This document shows positions 63,651-64,000 of a stretch of DNA of 64,000 bases, piece after piece; position 1 is the stretch's first letter; the number at the start of each line of letters is the position of its first letter. Where the stretch lies: NCBI GenBank assembly GCA_024743315.1, contig JANSWU010000001.1:682001-746000 (forward strand). The letters are read 5' to 3'. Under the pieces are notes generated by a model, which saw only the letters and a list, made by a program, of their open reading frames with translations, was not told the origin of the DNA and did not search any database. The position numbers and the translations under genes are program-made. Origin of the DNA: Hyphomonadaceae bacterium (GTDB taxonomy: Bacteria; Pseudomonadota; Alphaproteobacteria; Caulobacterales; Hyphomonadaceae).

Positions 63651-64000
63651 TCAGTCCTTCATCAGGCCGGCCGCTTTCAGCGTTTTTCCGGCCCGAATGA
63701 CCCGCGCCAGTTTTTCTTCGGATGAGCGGTCGCCGCTATTCGAATCCGGGTGGAAGCGGCGGACATATTCTGCGTAGCGTGCCCGGATCTCGGGTGCCTT
63801 GGCGTCGGGATCGAGATCCAGTTCAGCCAGGGCTCTTTTGGCGATTCCGGTGGCAGACCGATTGGCGCGTCGCTCTTCGCGTGCGGCGGCGCGGTCCTGG
63901 AAGAAACTCGAGCCCTGCCAGGTATTCGGATCATGCGCTTTATTGGCCTTGTCGCCGCCCATCGGACCGGCGCCGAACTTCCAGGTCTGCTTGAACCCGA
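63651..64000 (-). CDS. J-domain (DnaJ-like) protein, 5' end outside window
   Basis: An open frame runs from the window edge to the stop at 63651. It begins GFKQTWKFGAGPMGGDKAN in the visible part, has no stop before the edge, and ends with a J domain: RALAELDLDPDAKAPEIRAR, then YVRRFHPDSN with the HPD motif, and SEEKLARVIRAGKTL. The J domain is at the C-terminus, as in the alphaproteobacterial J-domain proteins with an N-terminal Trp-rich region. It would stimulate a DnaK. An internal ATG at 63962 is not needed as start. Confidence 0.85.
   Translation of the reverse strand, partial: GFKQTWKFGAGPMGGDKANKAHDPNTWQGSSFFQDRAAAREERRANRSATGIAKRALAELDLDPDAKAPEIRARYAEYVRRFHPDSNSGDRSSEEKLARVIRAGKTLKAAGLMKD

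Overview
The window is an ordinary, gene-dense stretch of an alphaproteobacterial chromosome. The best guess is a marine, Hyphomonadaceae/Maricaulales-like dimorphic bacterium. This rests on a COQ9 gene, DUF1150, a PTR1/FolM-like reductase, the leuC...leuD...leuB layout near trmD-rplS, a lipoprotein of the type first described in Caulobacter (CC0125/CC1285-like), a perfect TTAA-N7-TTAA CtrA-type box, and moderately high GC. No prophage, insertion sequence, integron or CRISPR array is visible. One tRNA gene (Ser, anticodon GGA) is present.

Layout. 1-5 kb: the end of a membrane protein, two secreted paralogues, fabA, an SH3 protein, a 2-hydroxyacid dehydrogenase, DUF1150 and a CDP-alcohol phosphatidyltransferase. 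5-13.5 kb: Nudix hydrolase, two micro-proteins, pteridine-reductase-like SDR, threonine aldolase, TetR, COQ9, rpsU, an Ig/beta-barrel surface protein, tRNA-Ser, msrA and a membrane-anchored unknown. 13.6-22 kb: gluQ, an EamA transporter, alkaline phosphatase, hslV-membrane protein-hslU, and an EAL phosphodiesterase with a dead GGDEF domain. 22-27.8 kb: hisB and hisHA interleaved with a quinone-oxidoreductase-like gene, a cupin lipoprotein, a large secreted unknown and a micro membrane protein. 27.9-32.9 kb: a tightly packed aroK-aroB-corC-glycosylase-trmD-rplS run ending in a strong terminator. 33-34.6 kb: a secreted protein built of five 76-residue repeats. 34.6-40.4 kb: leuC, leuD and leuB with acetyltransferase, VOC, chagasin-type inhibitor and ABM genes between them, plus a nested palindromic element. 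40.5-50 kb: peptidase, serine hydrolase, cupin, gloB, methyltransferase, a PII protein, FAD oxidoreductase, hisC-tyrC and two small lipoproteins. 50-64 kb: SDR, unknowns, a PQQ/heme dehydrogenase, an APC permease fused to EIIA and TrkA-C domains, a DUF350-protease-pyrF operon, 3-hydroxybutyrate dehydrogenase, a PiT-like transporter, purA, the third secreted paralogue, an acyltransferase and a J-domain protein cut by the window end.

How the genes work together. Much of the window is biosynthesis: histidine (hisB, hisH, hisA, hisC), aromatic amino acids (aroK, aroB, tyrC), leucine (leuCDB), nucleotides (purA, pyrF), unsaturated fatty acids (fabA), phospholipid and ubiquinone. Translation and protein quality control are represented by rpsU, trmD, rplS, gluQ, tRNA-Ser, hslUV and msrA. 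Several conserved clusters have been broken or have gained passengers: trmD-rplS without rpsP-rimM, hisBHA without hisF/hisE, leuC/D/B with four extra genes, and hslV and hslU separated by a membrane protein gene.

The least explained objects are the 76-residue repeat protein, the three-member secreted family found at both ends of the window, the start of rpsU (an AUU codon fits the Shine-Dalgarno spacing best), the 109-bp nested palindrome, and the micro-proteins of 28 to 44 residues. One of these micro-proteins sits behind the CtrA-type box.
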